Assembly: GCF_026914185.1 (NCBI RefSeq)
Contig: NC_070558.1
Location: 124,001-188,000, forward strand
From: Puccinia triticina
Taxonomy: Eukaryota; Basidiomycota; Pucciniomycetes; Pucciniales; Pucciniaceae
Length of the DNA stretch: 64,000 nucleotides
Reading direction: 5' to 3'
The position numbers and the translations under genes are program-made. The notes beneath the pieces were generated by a model. The model saw only the letters and a list, made by a program, of their open reading frames with translations, was not told where the DNA came from and searched no databases. Positions 9,655-20,270 of the stretch are shown in pieces (within the stretch, counting starts at the first letter, position 1; every line of letters starts with the position of its first letter).

Positions 9655-11831
9655 TTAAGTTGAAGAGGATGGTGGGAGGATGTAATCAACATCAATCAAA
9701 TTCTCATTGACCCAGTCCTTCAAGCAAATGAGTGCTTCAAGGGTATCAACGCACATCCGGTTTTGTGTATAATCCTGGATATGACAACCAGCTGAGAAAG
9801 CTCTCTCAGACGGATCACTGGATGCTGGGACTGAAAGGTAGGTTTGTGCCATGTTAGCGAGGCTGGGGAACTGGTCGGAGTTGACCTTTCAATACATAAG
9901 CGGATCTTGATCTTCGTCTTCACATTCAGAGGCCAGGTAATAGTCAATTTCATTGTCTACCGAGCACATTTTTCTTTGTTTTTTTGTGAACAGGCTGGAT
10001 TTCAGAGTGTTTCTTGTGGCCTTTGGATTGAGATCGTCATCTGTTTGTTCTTTGTTGTAGCGATCGTGTGTGAAAGTGCAGGCTTCCATCTTAAAGATCT
10101 CAAGAACTGTTTTTCGGTCAACTTTCATGAGCTCCAAATACTCCGGTCGAAGTACATTGGTTTTGATTTGAGGATCAAGCAAGGTCAAGCAGAGGTAGAC
10201 TGGTTTTGCAATGGCTGCATTGAAATAGCCATGCAGCTTATCAAGCATTTCTTGGGCCAAAGGTATCAATTCACAAGCTTGGTACATGTTTGATGCCTTT
10301 ATTGTCTAAAAAAATAAAACATTCAGTTTTTTTCCAGATGTGATGGGGAAAATTTTTGAAGAGAAGCCTACCTCTTCAATGTTTTTTATCAACATCAGGT
10401 ATACCGGCGCAGCAAGCACTAAATTGGCAGTCTTGTCAGGGGAAATTGTCTGAGTTGCCTCATCAAGAGGCTTCAAGAAGTCACAGAGTTGTTTGACTTT
10501 GAGCCATTCAGTTTGGCTGAGGTCGTACTTATCAGTCAGGTCATGCGTGTTGCAAAACACCGAGATACACAAACAAAGTTTCCAGGCGCGTTCTAGCATA
10601 TAGAGGTTGAATTCCAGCGCGTACTAACATCCTGAACCAAAGTTAGTTCCTCTCCTCGCATTCCAACAGTGATCTTCTTGAAGGATGCAGCTTTCTGGGG
10701 TGAGTGTTTCAAGAACAAGGTGAGCCCACTGATCCGAGAGATGATAGGTTTGACTTCGACCAGAGGTGGAGGATCATTCAATAGGTCTGATAGACAATCC
10801 GGTACCAATGATCTTGATGCTGGAAGTTGGGTTGGCTTGGAGAACGCTTTGATTCCCGCTTGAGCAGCAATATTAATCACATGTGCCATAAAATTGAGGC
10901 AGCACTTCTGATTATCAAATGAAACAAGAGAGTTTAGATGAGCACCCATTGTTTGGTTGTTGGATGCGTTGTCCGTGGTAATGCAAAATTTTTTGTCACC
11001 GATGTTGAAATCTTGGAGCACATTGCCTAAATGATCTCCAAGTGAGACTCCCGTGTGACTTCCCTCCACAAGTCGGGCACCCAGGATGATTGAACGTAGA
11101 GAGAATTTGGCATTGATCCAGTGTGCTGTAACTCCGAGTACTGAGCAATTGCTTGGGGAAGTCCAAGTGTTGCAAGTCAGGCTTATTTTTGATTTGAGTT
11201 GTCAAAGCTGCTCATGGAGCACGTTCTTTCCTTCCCAAAAGGTTTTTTGAACACAATCCAAGATAGTGTCTTTGCAGCAGAGAAGCTTCTCAAGGGTTGG
11301 GTTGCAGAGACGAAGGAAGCGGTGAAAGTTTTCATCCTCAACGGTGTAGAAAGAAATGTTGCAGGTGACAAAAAAGCGAGTCACCGCCAAAGTCAAGGAT
11401 TCGCAATCGAGTAGCTTCTCTTTGTGCAAGAATTTGCTGATCACACCAGTACTTGCCTTTTCTTCATATATCTGATGTTTGCCATCCAAGTGATTCACCA
11501 TACTTTTTGTCGAGCATTTTTTGTCAACTGCTAGTTTTGAGTTGCAGATGCCGGTACCTTCAAGATTAGAGTTTACCTGGCAGACATTGTAAGTGATGTT
11601 TTCAACCATTACCGTTTTGAAATACTGCCAGACCCAGCTCTTCTTAATTGCCCTGTTTGGTGTTTCATTGGGTGTGGGGGTCAACACTAACTTGACACAA
11701 GTCCCCCCTGGTGGGAGGCTCACTGTGGCCGGCCGCAAAGCGGCCCCTTTTGCAGGGAGGGACTTGTGCACAAAGTCAAAATTTTGGCTGAGAAAGAAAT
11801 CACCAATGGCTGGAGGAAAAATACTTAGCAT
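9655..11831 (-). pseudogene. hAT transposase (BED-type N-terminus to dimerisation domain), inactivated
   Basis: Starting at the ATG near 11831 the frame holds a zinc-finger-like region (KKSWVWQYFKTV, with Cys/His at CNSKL, CSTKSMVNHLDGKH). The catalytic core follows: KISLTCNTWTSPSN, VTAHWI, EGSHTGVSLGDH, CITTDNASNNQ and CLNFMAHVINIAAQAG. An intron is likely at about 10308-10376 (GTAGGC...TTTTTTAG). The dimerisation domain (ASSDPSERAFSAG, NRMCVDTLEALICLKDWV) ends at 9655. Lesions: a TGA stop at 11202-11204 inside EQL*QLKSKISLT, a one-base frameshift near 10605 (after STRWNST, before YMLERAWKL), and a TGA replacing the usual Trp at 9889-9891 (Y*KVNSDQFP). Near the N-terminus, residues SLPAKGAALRPATVSLPPGG come from a GC-rich micro-element at 11698-11766. 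The gene otherwise spans the full domain set, so the element decayed recently. Confidence 0.85.
11698..11766. repeat. GC-rich foldback micro-element (family GC-A) inside the transposase
   Basis: The 69-bp unit is bounded by inverted CAAGTCCC / GGGACTTG, with an internal GGCCGC...GCGGCC hairpin. A copy of the same unit (68 bp) occurs in reverse complement at 55234-55301, and homology extends about 12 bp outward on one side (TAACTTGACA). The 69 bp are a multiple of three and remain open in the transposase frame. Confidence 0.75.
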
Positions 11832-12019
11832 CACCCAGCCTCCCCCTCAGCTCCTGTGGACCTGCCCCAGAGCCAAATTACACTTCTCAATCTCAGCTTT
11901 CAAATGGCGCTGGTCTCATCTCCTCAATCCTTATCATTTTTTCTGTACTAATGTTTTAAAAATAAAAAAACACAAAGAAATGTAAACCAAGGAATTACAA
12001 CCCTCATGCCTTGTGGATA

Positions 12020-12764
12020 CAGACTTACTTCGCGCACTGCAAAAAACTCTTCGCGCACTGCACAGTGCGCGCAGTCCCAAACACTTCGCGCACTGCGGGT
12101 GAAATACACAACTTTTTCAAGATTTCTTTTGACCAATCAATAGAACACCTTTTAATTGGCCTCTCTGAATTTTTTGGGAGTTTTTTGAAGCATTCTTCCG
12201 TGTTAACAAAATCATGAAAAACTAGAGCAAATGTAGGATGTGGGGGCCTTAAAAACAAGGTTCCCATTGCCCAAAAATTCCAAATATTTTCTTGAGTAAT
12301 TAAAGATATGAGGACAGCTCTTTTAGAAATTTTTAGCTAATTTGTGGAAGGATAAGGGTCCGAAAAATGAGGATATTTTAGAGGCAATGTGCTATCATGG
12401 GGTGAAATTTCCTCATTTTGCATACCCTTATTTTTGCACAAAGTGGCTCAAAAGTATCAAAGTAGCTGTTCTTATATATTTCATTACTCAATAAATGATT
12501 TGGAATTTTTGGGCTATAGGAACCTTGTTTTTTAGGCCCCCACATTCTACCTTTGTTCTGGTTTTTTATGATTTTTTTTAATGTGGAAGAATGCTTCAAA
12601 AAACTCCCAAAAAATTCAGAGAGACCAATTAAAAGGTGTTCTATTGATTGGTCAAAAAAAATCTTGAAAAAGTTGTGTATTTCACCCGCAGTGCGCGAAG
12701 TGTTTGGGACTGCGCGCACTGTGCAGTGCGCGAAGAGTTTTTTGCAGTGCGCGAAGTAAGTCCG
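12020..12764. mobile_element. Large palindromic MITE (copy 1) with 8-bp target duplication
   Basis: The element begins CAGACTTACTTCGCGCACTG and ends CAGTGCGCGAAGTAAGTCCG. The two halves (about 12020-12280 and 12500-12764) are inverted copies of each other, including GACCAATCAATAGAACACCT and its complement. TGTGGATA is duplicated at 12012-12019 and 12765-12772. An 8-bp duplication points to mobilisation by a hAT transposase. A second copy lies at 47135-47753. No coding capacity. Confidence 0.9.
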
Positions 12765-13112
12765 TGTGGATATTGGACTCACAAGCCTGCAGATATCTGC
12801 AGATCCTACACCTGTAGCCACCCAATTGTTGCAGATAGGATATTCAATTGTGCATATTATCAGAAAATCCAAAATCGGATCTTCAGTGCAATGGAATATC
12901 CTCCAGGATTCCTTTGACCTCCAAAACGGATTCCTTCAATCAGTTTTGGAGTTTATGCCTCAAAAACTTGGGGGAGGGTGCCCATCAGTACTGCCAAGAA
13001 AATTGTCTATTCAGTTTTTCTTGTACATATTTTGGTGGATTTTTAAATTGTGTTTTTGTGTTTTTAGGATTGAAAATCCTTCCTTTGTCTGCCAGCCTGC
13101 AGACATTATTCA

Positions 13113-13174
13113 TAAGCCTCTCCTACGGAGAGCCCTCCGGGCGGGGTCCCCCGGACCCTCCGTTCGAGAGGCTT
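13113..13174. repeat. GC-rich foldback micro-element (family GC-B)
   Basis: About 60 bp bounded by inverted TAAGCCTCTC / GAGAGGCTTA with a CCGGGCGGGGTCCCCCGG core. A 21-base end segment recurs exactly in reverse complement at 54220-54240, and the similarity continues through the core (54190-54240). Confidence 0.65.
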
Positions 13175-13514
13175 AGTTAAGCTAGGGGTCAACAGCTCAA
13201 GGTCTGAGTTTGCGGGGTCCTCGAGTTCATCAGGTGTTCGCTTCGAAGTCATCTTGATGGAGCCGCTACGTTGCCAAGTTACGCCGTGTACCCAATTGTT
13301 TAGACAAATTCAATGCAGCCACCACCGACTTTAATACTTTATGATGAGAAGACCTGAGAAGACCCGGTGTACCCGACATCGGGTACCGGGTACACCGGAT
13401 CTCATGTCGGCATACCCGGTACCCGACCCGACCTCCCGTAATCCTTAGCCCCCGGCCTGTCTTGTTGACCATCCCAACCGACTTTCAGTAGACACCACAA
13501 AAAAAGCTCGCATC

Positions 13515-14546
13515 ATGCCAATTAAGTCAAAGCAGCCAGCCAGGCAAACCAAGAACAAGACCAAAAAAGCGCAGGTTCGCCAGCGATCCTCAAGCCCGGT
13601 TGATGAAAGGCAGGAAAAATCGGGGGATGGCCAGGAGATAGAAGACCAAAGTAGCGATGAGGAGGCTCCCAGGTTGGATCAGCCTGTCTTGGATATTGGT
13701 GACGTGTGTCCAAGACTGATCATGATATGCCTTCAAAATCAACCAATGCGTGCATTCGCAAATAGGTTGGATATGACGAACTTGTTGAAAGCTTTGGAAG
13801 ATCAATCTAAACAAAAATTGGCGAAGAAACAAAACAAAACTTTCCAAGAGATCGAAGCCGTCCTCCAAGGCGCTCTAGTCGAGCGATTAAACAACTTGAT
13901 TCAAACTCAAGAAAGCGAATTGTAAGCTTATGATCACCGCATCCTTCGATTCGTTCGGCCTACTTGCCATTAGGGGCAAAAAAAGGTTCGCATAAAGAAT
14001 GCATGACAAACTAATGACGCATTATTGGTGTTTTCATTGGCCTGAACATCCACGGTACATCCGATACGGTCAAGAGAGGGAATCGTTTCGGACTATTTTA
14101 ATTTCAAGGCGCAGACTGAGGACCAGAAAGACGAATTAATAAAGGAAATCATCAACCAGCAACAATCCTTTCAGGTAGTAGAGCACAATTTCTCCAAGAT
14201 ATCTCTTCGGATCACACAACGTCTGATCAGGTGATCCTATTCACTAATCGATCAAATCGTATTCTCTTCTAAAACAGACTCTTTTGAAGATGTTAGAGGA
14301 TAACCTGGATAAGTACATCAAGAAAGTTGAAGGACAATCAAGCTCCGCAATTCAGCAGCTTTCTCAACTCGATCGCCGTAGGTCCCTCTTCTATCAGATC
14401 ATTTGTTTGTCAAAGAATAATCCTGACACGGTGGTGCATATTCAATATGCATTTGAATTTTCAACTTAACTCATCCCCGCACCGAGGAAGGAAACGGCCA
14501 GCTTTACGATTTCATCGCTCAACACCGTCGAAGATCGAGCCCTTAA
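13515..14546 (+). CDS. Hypothetical coiled-coil protein, 4 exons, 220 residues
   Basis: Proposed exons are 13515-13921, 14075-14174, 14278-14377 and 14491-14546; they join in frame through GT...AG introns. The last acceptor is the least certain. The first 55 residues are a basic then acidic, probably disordered tail (MPIKSKQPARQTKNKTKKAQ, later DQSSDEEAPRLDQ). The rest is helical with heptad-like leucines (LLKALEDQSKQKLAKKQ, LVERLNNLIQTQESELEGIV, QTLLKMLEDNLDKYIKKVEG) and suggests a coiled-coil subunit of a nuclear or cytoskeletal complex. I do not recognise the family. No signal peptide or membrane segment. The end of the hAT element lies only 40 bp before the ATG, so the original promoter has been displaced or replaced. 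Confidence 0.6.
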
Positions 14547-15503
14547 TCCACTTTCATCACACGTCCTAGATTGCAACTTCGGCTCCAATTCAAAACGAGA
14601 TCAGATTCAGAAGACTCAGGAGGAGCCCGGTTCAGACACAAGTGGAGGCATAACTCGATTCTCAACACTCTTGTTTTTCTTTCTCATTATTGCACGTTTT
14701 GCTGTTATCATCATATTAACCTTTACTAAAGGCCAAGGCGGCTGCGCCGCTGCAACCTCCCAGAGCCTGTTTTCATACTTTTCTTTTTATTCAACCTGCA
14801 TAAATTGTGTTGTATTGTTGCAGCAATTCTATTCCTGATCTGTCAAAAAAAAATCATGGGATTAATCTGAATGTGTCACTGTTGCCACTTGGGATTCTCA
14901 AAGTTAAAAAAACAAAAAAATTGTGGCGTACTTCTACACCTTCTTTGCAGGAAAATAAACAAATTACATAAGCAGATAGTTTACAGGAACCACAATGAAG
15001 GTCTTAAGATCTTTTGCAATGTGCTAGTGTTTCAAAACTTTGAGAAACCTAACTGTCAGGTAGTCTTATCCTGTCAAATCTTTCCTTCAATTAAACTGCA
15101 TGGATTTATCAACTTCAACAAAGTGCTTCAAACAACATTTTGTTAATCATATCCATTCAGCACTGTTTTTAAGAGACAAGGCTTTTTTTTGTTACTCATT
15201 ATTTTGCTTCAGTTCAGCATTCACAATTTGGTCACCAGCAGCAGTGGATTTGGTTAGATCTATATTGATGTTTTGAGAATGGGTGGCTTGTGGCAGATTA
15301 AAGGCTGTCAAGTTACCCTTTAACCAGGGGAGGAGAGCTTGAGGTTCTTGCAGGAATTCCAGCATTGTCAGGGTATCATTTGAGGGGGGGGGGGGGGTGG
15401 ACTTAGTCAGTCCTACCTAGACAATGATGAAGACACTCTCCGGCTTGAAGCTAGGGTAAGGGTTGGTGGTTGTGAGTGTTAATAGGTTTTGTGGAGCAAA
15501 GTA
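14547..15503. other. No gene; contains a GC-rich 24-mer and a G run
   Basis: Starts with the probable 3' flank of the coiled-coil gene. GGCCAAGGCGGCTGCGCCGC at 14731-14750 (extending to 14754) is repeated in reverse complement at 51970-51993. A G homopolymer lies at about 15379-15395. No coding pattern. Confidence 0.4.
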
Positions 15504-16114
15504 TCAAGGGCCAAGAGACTGACTTAGGATGTTTTTTTTCATTGGCCTAATACTTGAGGGCCTCTCCTGGTGCTCCTTGGGCTTTACATCCTTGAAAAGA
15601 GTGCTGTATGGGGGGCCAATCCCCGGTTGCTTCTGGAAACCCTGCATGTTTGAGGCAAAATTTGTCCACGGCAAAACAACCTTTGGAGTTCTGTCTGCAG
15701 GACAGTTTGAACTTCCTGAAGTTGTTCTGGTGGTTAGTTTGTACATAACCTTTGAAAGTCCCCTGTAGCGGGGTTCATGTGCTGACAGTACAGTGCCAAA
15801 GGGAATGTATGGAAACTGTACAGCGGCGCCGTGTAAATCAAGCGTGTCATGAAGATTCACAAGGCGGGAGCAACCTTTATCTACAAGCCTCATGATTGCA
15901 CATCAGAATCAAGAACACCAAAACTATTTTGGCCATGCAAAGCGGGCACAAACTTATTCTTGAGATAAGGGGAGCCAAGAGTGACTGTACCTTGGATTGC
16001 AGTCATTGTAGACCGTGCTGGGTGATGATTGATTGTGTGTGCACGACGGCTTGCACTGGTATGGATTATTGGTTGCTGAGGATGAGGCTGAGCCCTGTCA
16101 GTTCCTGCTTGCAT
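15504..16114 (-). pseudogene. Coding-like relic, family not recognised
   Basis: Two overlapping minus-strand frames look like one protein interrupted by a frameshift near 15890: TVTLGSPYLKNKFVPALHGQ followed by MRLVDKGCSRLVNLHDTLDL. The pattern G.V.L....L..FVPAL......V.D.GC faintly recalls the protease/pre-integrase linker of copia elements, but this is weak. No start codon or further domains could be assigned. Confidence 0.3.
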
Positions 16115-16767
16115 ATGGGGAGGTCAATCATCACGGGATGGGTTTCTTTTGTGTTTCTTACCCTTCAGCAGCCTGGCCATCTGTGCAAGTACTGACTAGT
16201 GTAGCTCAAAATGCCAGCCCAGACACCAACACAAGATCACAGTCCGCTAAGGGCTGTAACCAAGCAAATAGAGAATCACTTTGCATCATTACGCGACTAT
16301 CACCAACCGCCCTCCTTGGGCCTCCGCGGCCAAAAGTCTCCAGATAAATACAAGTTTCATGTGATATAGTCCCCAACAGAATAAAGAAAGAGCAAAAAAA
16401 ACTACCATTCAAAAGATTTTCTGTGCTTTTTTGTGTGTGTGTATACATTTATTTTTTTGGAAGCAGGGCGAAGTGATGAGAGCAGAAAGAAACAGGAAAA
16501 CCTAGGAAAACACTACAAGGAAAAAAAAGCAGATGGGTGTGGATGCGTGCAAGCCCGTGCTGGAACATGCATCATATACCCACGTCCAAAAAAAAGCCTT
16601 GGTGATGCAGTGGTGTCTGCATGTTTTCCTGGATAATGATAATAATGATGATGATATCTGGTTTCTGACAATGGTGTAAGACTGTTAAGATGATATACTT
16701 CAATGGTAAGATTTTCCTGATGCATGGAGCCACGCTCCTTTTGTGGAGTTCGTTGTTTTTTTTTATT
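16115..16767. other. No gene recognised
   Basis: Low-complexity stretches (GTGTGTGTGT near 16431, GATAATAATGATGATGATA near 16634) and short open frames without family resemblance. Confidence 0.4.
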
Positions 16768-17257
16768 CTAAAACTTCACCCTGATAGTAAATCCGAAAAA
16801 CAGCAACAAAAAGATGAGCAGATGACTTGAGGATTGCGATAGGAAAGAAGGACTGACGCGGGTGTTCAAGTTGAACAGAGTAGCCAATTCACTGACAGCC
16901 ATCCTCTTGAGCTCTAAAAACAGAAACGAAAAGAGGAGCGAATCAGCAAGCTGTGTCTCAAAAAAAAAAACACAGAAGAGGACTGACTTTTGCCGGTGCC
17001 CTTGCCAAGCGTGCTGTCAGTGATGTCTTGTTTGCCCTTCTGGAGGGCCAAGATGCGCTGCTTGATGGTGTTTGTGAGCATCACTCGCTTCACAAAGACC
17101 GGCTTTTCTTGGCCAAATCAATGGGCACAACTGTGTGGAACAACAACACAAAATCAGCGGGACGGACGGGCAAAGCGGCGGAGAGGAGGAAAGGTTGCTT
17201 ACTCGAAAGCTTGCTTCTTGCTGGCTGGCGACCAGGCAAGATTGAGGGACACGACAC
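16768..17257 (-). pseudogene. SNF2-family helicase, C-terminal fragment with mutated motif VI
   Basis: Minus-strand exons can be read as VVSLNLAWSPASKKQAFE (from 17257), an intron, CAH*FGQEKPVFVKRV, then LTNTIKQRILALQKGKQDIT, a second intron (to about 16917), and ELKRMAVSELATLFNLN. This is the end of a Rad5/HLTF-type SNF2 ATPase: LAW.PA...QA.(D/E)RVHRIGQ...V, the ILALQ..K helix and the C-terminal ELATLFNL. The arginine-finger motif VI RVHRIGQ has become CAH*FGQ, with TGA at 17118-17120 where CGA is expected. No upstream helicase motifs were found, so this is a truncated pseudogene. Confidence 0.7.
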
Positions 17258-17731
17258 CTGGAAAACCCCGACCCATAAGATCAATCAGCAAGGCCCGTTG
17301 ATCACGAAGGCACAAAAAGGGAGAGAGAACTGACAATTGGCGCAGGTCAAGTTGAGGCTGACTGTAAGAGTCTTGCAGACTCTTCACTGGACAGGATGGA
17401 CTGGAGCTCAAATGAGGCTCTAGGGCCAGATTTCTATGTCCAACGGGTCTTTTGATTTCACTAGCGCCGGTAGAGAGAACAGTAGTTGGAAGATCTCTCA
17501 GTACATACAAGCCTTTTTTATCAGTAATGAAAAGAGAGACTTACCTAGCGCCGGTAGAGAGAACGGTAGTCGGAAGATCTCTACCGGGCTAGGATGGAAA
17601 AGAAGAGAGTTAAGTATTTGTTGTGCTTATGTAAGATCACAACAGGTCTTGTGAAACTCCGCAGAAGGCGGGGGATTCACAGTCTCCCCCTCTATAAAAA
17701 AATATGAAACTGGTTGAGAAGAATTAAATAA
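17258..17731. other. No gene; 39-bp direct repeat
   Basis: The sequence TAGCGCCGGTAGAGAGAAC...GTAG..GGAAGATCTCT occurs twice, at about 17462-17500 and 17547-17584, with three differences. The unit may be a local duplication at the edge of the gag-containing element. Confidence 0.5.
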
Positions 17732-20232
17732 TCAATGAGGGGATTGGGGAGAAGGAGAAGGGAGTTGAAAAGAAACTTGTTGACTCAATGGGGAATACTG
17801 GGTAGGGGGAGGGGAAAGCGGGGAGGGGATCACTGGTGGCGGATAGCAAATGTCACTTTGAACTTCTTCCGTTGTTTTTGTTTGAGTTTGGGCATCCGGC
17901 AATGTCAGGGTGCCGTGGATGGGGTCATCAACAATGAACACAAACGTAGTGCTCATGGTTGAGTGCATGGGGATTTGGTTGATCAAAGGAGTGTATTCTA
18001 GGGGTGGTCGGACGGGGGGTCGTTGAGGGCGTAATAAAAAACGGTTAATCTTGGGGCCTAAGCAGATTCGCCCGCGTAAGCATCTCCCCGCATGTAGTTG
18101 GTGAAGGCTTCAGGGAGGATAAGGGGAGGGGGTTACGCACTCTGCGATTTTGGTCAAGGTTGTTTCAGTCGGGTCTCCCAAGAGGTGGTCCACACAACGC
18201 TCATCAAAAGTTGGATCTGCATCTTGGTTGTCAGAAGTTGCGGTCGCCGCAAGCCCAAGGTTCTTGTAATAGATAGGATTTTCTTCAACATCATTGACAA
18301 AATCAGAATCGGACAAGGGGCGGCATTCCTCCGCTACAATTTCATCAAGTGAGAGGCCAGCGAGTTCATTCCCTTGGGCTGCTACGTCAATTTCGCGGTA
18401 GATTGCTATTGCGCTCGCCAAAAGAGCTGGGTATTTGTCTCTCGTAAGAGCAGCTAAGCCCGCTGGGGGAGCTGAAGTACGCCCTGGGCCAGAATTTGGG
18501 TTCTTGGGTGGTTGAGAAGTTGACCAAGCTTGGGGGGGCGTATAGTTGGGAGGTTTTGGAGGGGTTATAAAGGAGGGAGGAATCTCAACGTGGGAACCAT
18601 TGAAGGGGCCAGGGCAGAGGCAGTTTGGGCTGCCACAGTGATTCTTGCAGAAGTGGCAGCGTCCTACCTAGTCGAGGTAGGAGTGTATGCGCCACACAAT
18701 ATCAGAACCGCCAGCATTGCTTGTGGTTGGAGAGGAAGTGGTGAAGGGTTGGAATCGGCTCATTGGTTGTCTTGGGAGCGCTTCGTAGAATGTGTTGCAG
18801 CGTTGTTCAAAGAAACTGTATAAAAATTCCTTAGCTTCAAGGAGTTGCCACTCCTTGACTTTAGCTTTGAGATCTTGAGGCATGCCGTAGACCATGAGCT
18901 TTGCTAGGCCAAGGTCCGATAGTGTTGGTTTGTCAAAGTTGAACAAACTTTGTAGGGTACGGGCCCTGGTACTGTATAAGGCAAACGTCTCCTTGTCTGT
19001 TGAAATTCCAGTGCTACCGGTCTCTCCCTCTTCCTCTTTCCCTTCCCTGTCACACTTCTCCTTTCCCTGTCACTCCCTCACTCCCTCCAGATTGCATATG
19101 CATAGTTCACCTTCTGTCCCACATTCTGGCCCCTCCACTTGTAATAGCTTATATATCCCTGGCTTAGACAGAAATAAACCATCTGCTTTCTGCGCGCATT
19201 TCCCTGAGGTCTCTACGGCATACAACCTCTTGCAGCGTGTGCGCTTTTCCGCCACGCAAGCTAGCAGCTTCTAGCCCTCCTTGAGGGCTTCCTTGGCCCC
19301 CTTTGTTGTTGTCCTCTGAGCATCCTCGAGGTTGTTTTTCCTTTGGGTCATCTCTCATCTCTTCGACCTCCGGCCATAGCTTCAACATTGTCCAGCATTG
19401 AAAGATGTTGTATCTTCTCCTCAAGATCATCACGCCAGAAGGTCGGAAGAGCCACCTCAAAAAGGCACGCCTTGAAGTCAGCCCAGGGACGTCCCATGTA
19501 GCTGTCTATTTCGGTTTTGTAAAGGGAGATCAGGTTGGTTTCGTCGAGTAGGCCCCCAACGATGTCAAGCTTGTCGTTCTCGTCGGTGATGTCACGGGTC
19601 TTGAAGTAGATCTGTACACTTTGGACCCAATTGAGGAAAGGCTCCACCTCCCGAAAGGGGCCGGAAAATTTGGGTCCATCCGCTCTGAACCAACGGCGGT
19701 CGATCCGGTTCGACTTGGACGTGTCAGGGAGGGCGGTGGTTTGACTGGCCGTTGTTGTGGCTAAAAAAAGTTTCTCCAGCCGGTCTATGCGGCCTCCGGC
19801 TTCCTTGCAATCCGCCTGCGCTTGTAGCGCCGCGTTGTGTTGGATTTCTAAGATCATCTTGACCCAGCCTTTGGCTGAGTCTGGCTTTTCGGGGGCTTCT
19901 GCTGTAGCTGTGGCGGGTCTCTTTCCTTTCCCACCGGAAGGGTCGGCCTTGGAGCTCGATGGGGGTGGGAGGCCTGAGTTCAGCATGTTCTTGGGAATGT
20001 TAGCCTTTGGGAGAAGACCCGCAGATGCTGATTCAGTCAAGTCGAGTGTTGCGAGCTTTCCCGTCAGCAAGGATATGTCGGGGCAATCAGTAGGTCGGAT
20101 GAGAGGGGAAATGAAGGTGGTCATGAAGACCGGGAGGGGAGTTTCAATAGGATCCACCGAGATTGGTGTTGTAGCCGGGCTACAGATACCAGACGGGTAC
20201 CCCCCGTTCTGGAGGTGAGATACAGGAGGCAC
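17732..20232 (-). pseudogene. LTR-retrotransposon gag region, decayed, minus strand
   Basis: From about 20232 to 19380 the frame encodes a gag capsid-like protein: a proline/serine-rich start, DRLEKLFLATTTAS, then RWFRADGPKFSG, EPFLNWVQSVQIYF, LLDETNLISLYKTEIDSY and WADFKACLFEVALP. It continues after an insertion as ETFALYSTRARTLQSLFNFD and LAKLMVYGMPQDLKAKVKEW (18990-18840). A cysteine cluster follows in a shifted frame (RCHFCKNHCGSPNCLCPG, about 18655-18600), resembling the nucleocapsid zinc knuckle, then an acidic/proline-rich tail to 17732. The fold pattern is that of Ty3/gypsy-type Retrotrans_gag. No protease or polymerase is present, so the element is truncated or non-autonomous. Its 5' LTR lies at 20271-21239. 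Confidence 0.7.
18998..19375 (+). repeat. Insertion in gag shared with 49.6-50.0 kb (family C)
   Basis: The segment interrupts the gag frame. Its reverse complement matches 49640-49976, sharing GGGGGCCAAGGAAGCCCTC, AGCTGCTAGCT.GCGTGG, GTAGAGACCTCAGGGAAATG and CAGAAGGTGAAC. On the plus strand it begins TGTTGAAATTCCAG and has a TATATA box and an AATAAA, so it could be a solo LTR. A partly conserved peptide (AEKRTRCKRLYAVETSGKCA in one copy) leaves other origins open. Confidence 0.6.
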
Positions 20233-20270
20233 CCGCCTTCCTCGCCTAGTTCGGACTCGTGCCGGAGTTA

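Larger units (their letters stand above)
9319..13475 (-). mobile_element. hAT DNA transposon, nearly complete but decayed
   Basis: The left end GGATGGTCAAGAGCCCCCGG and the right end, in reverse complement GGGATGGTCAACAAGACAGG, share terminal sequence and continue into TAAGGATTA. Next come GGGTAT/GGGTACC-rich subterminal repeats on both sides (about 9355-9450 and 13350-13440). The transposase lies between them on the minus strand (9655-11831). A 745-bp palindromic MITE (12020-12764) and GC-rich micro-elements have inserted inside. I could not find an 8-bp target duplication, so one or both ends may have been altered. Confidence 0.8.

Noticed and set aside
17460..17585. CRISPR-like spaced direct repeat
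   Set aside because: Only two copies, and the genome is eukaryotic; a local duplication is enough.
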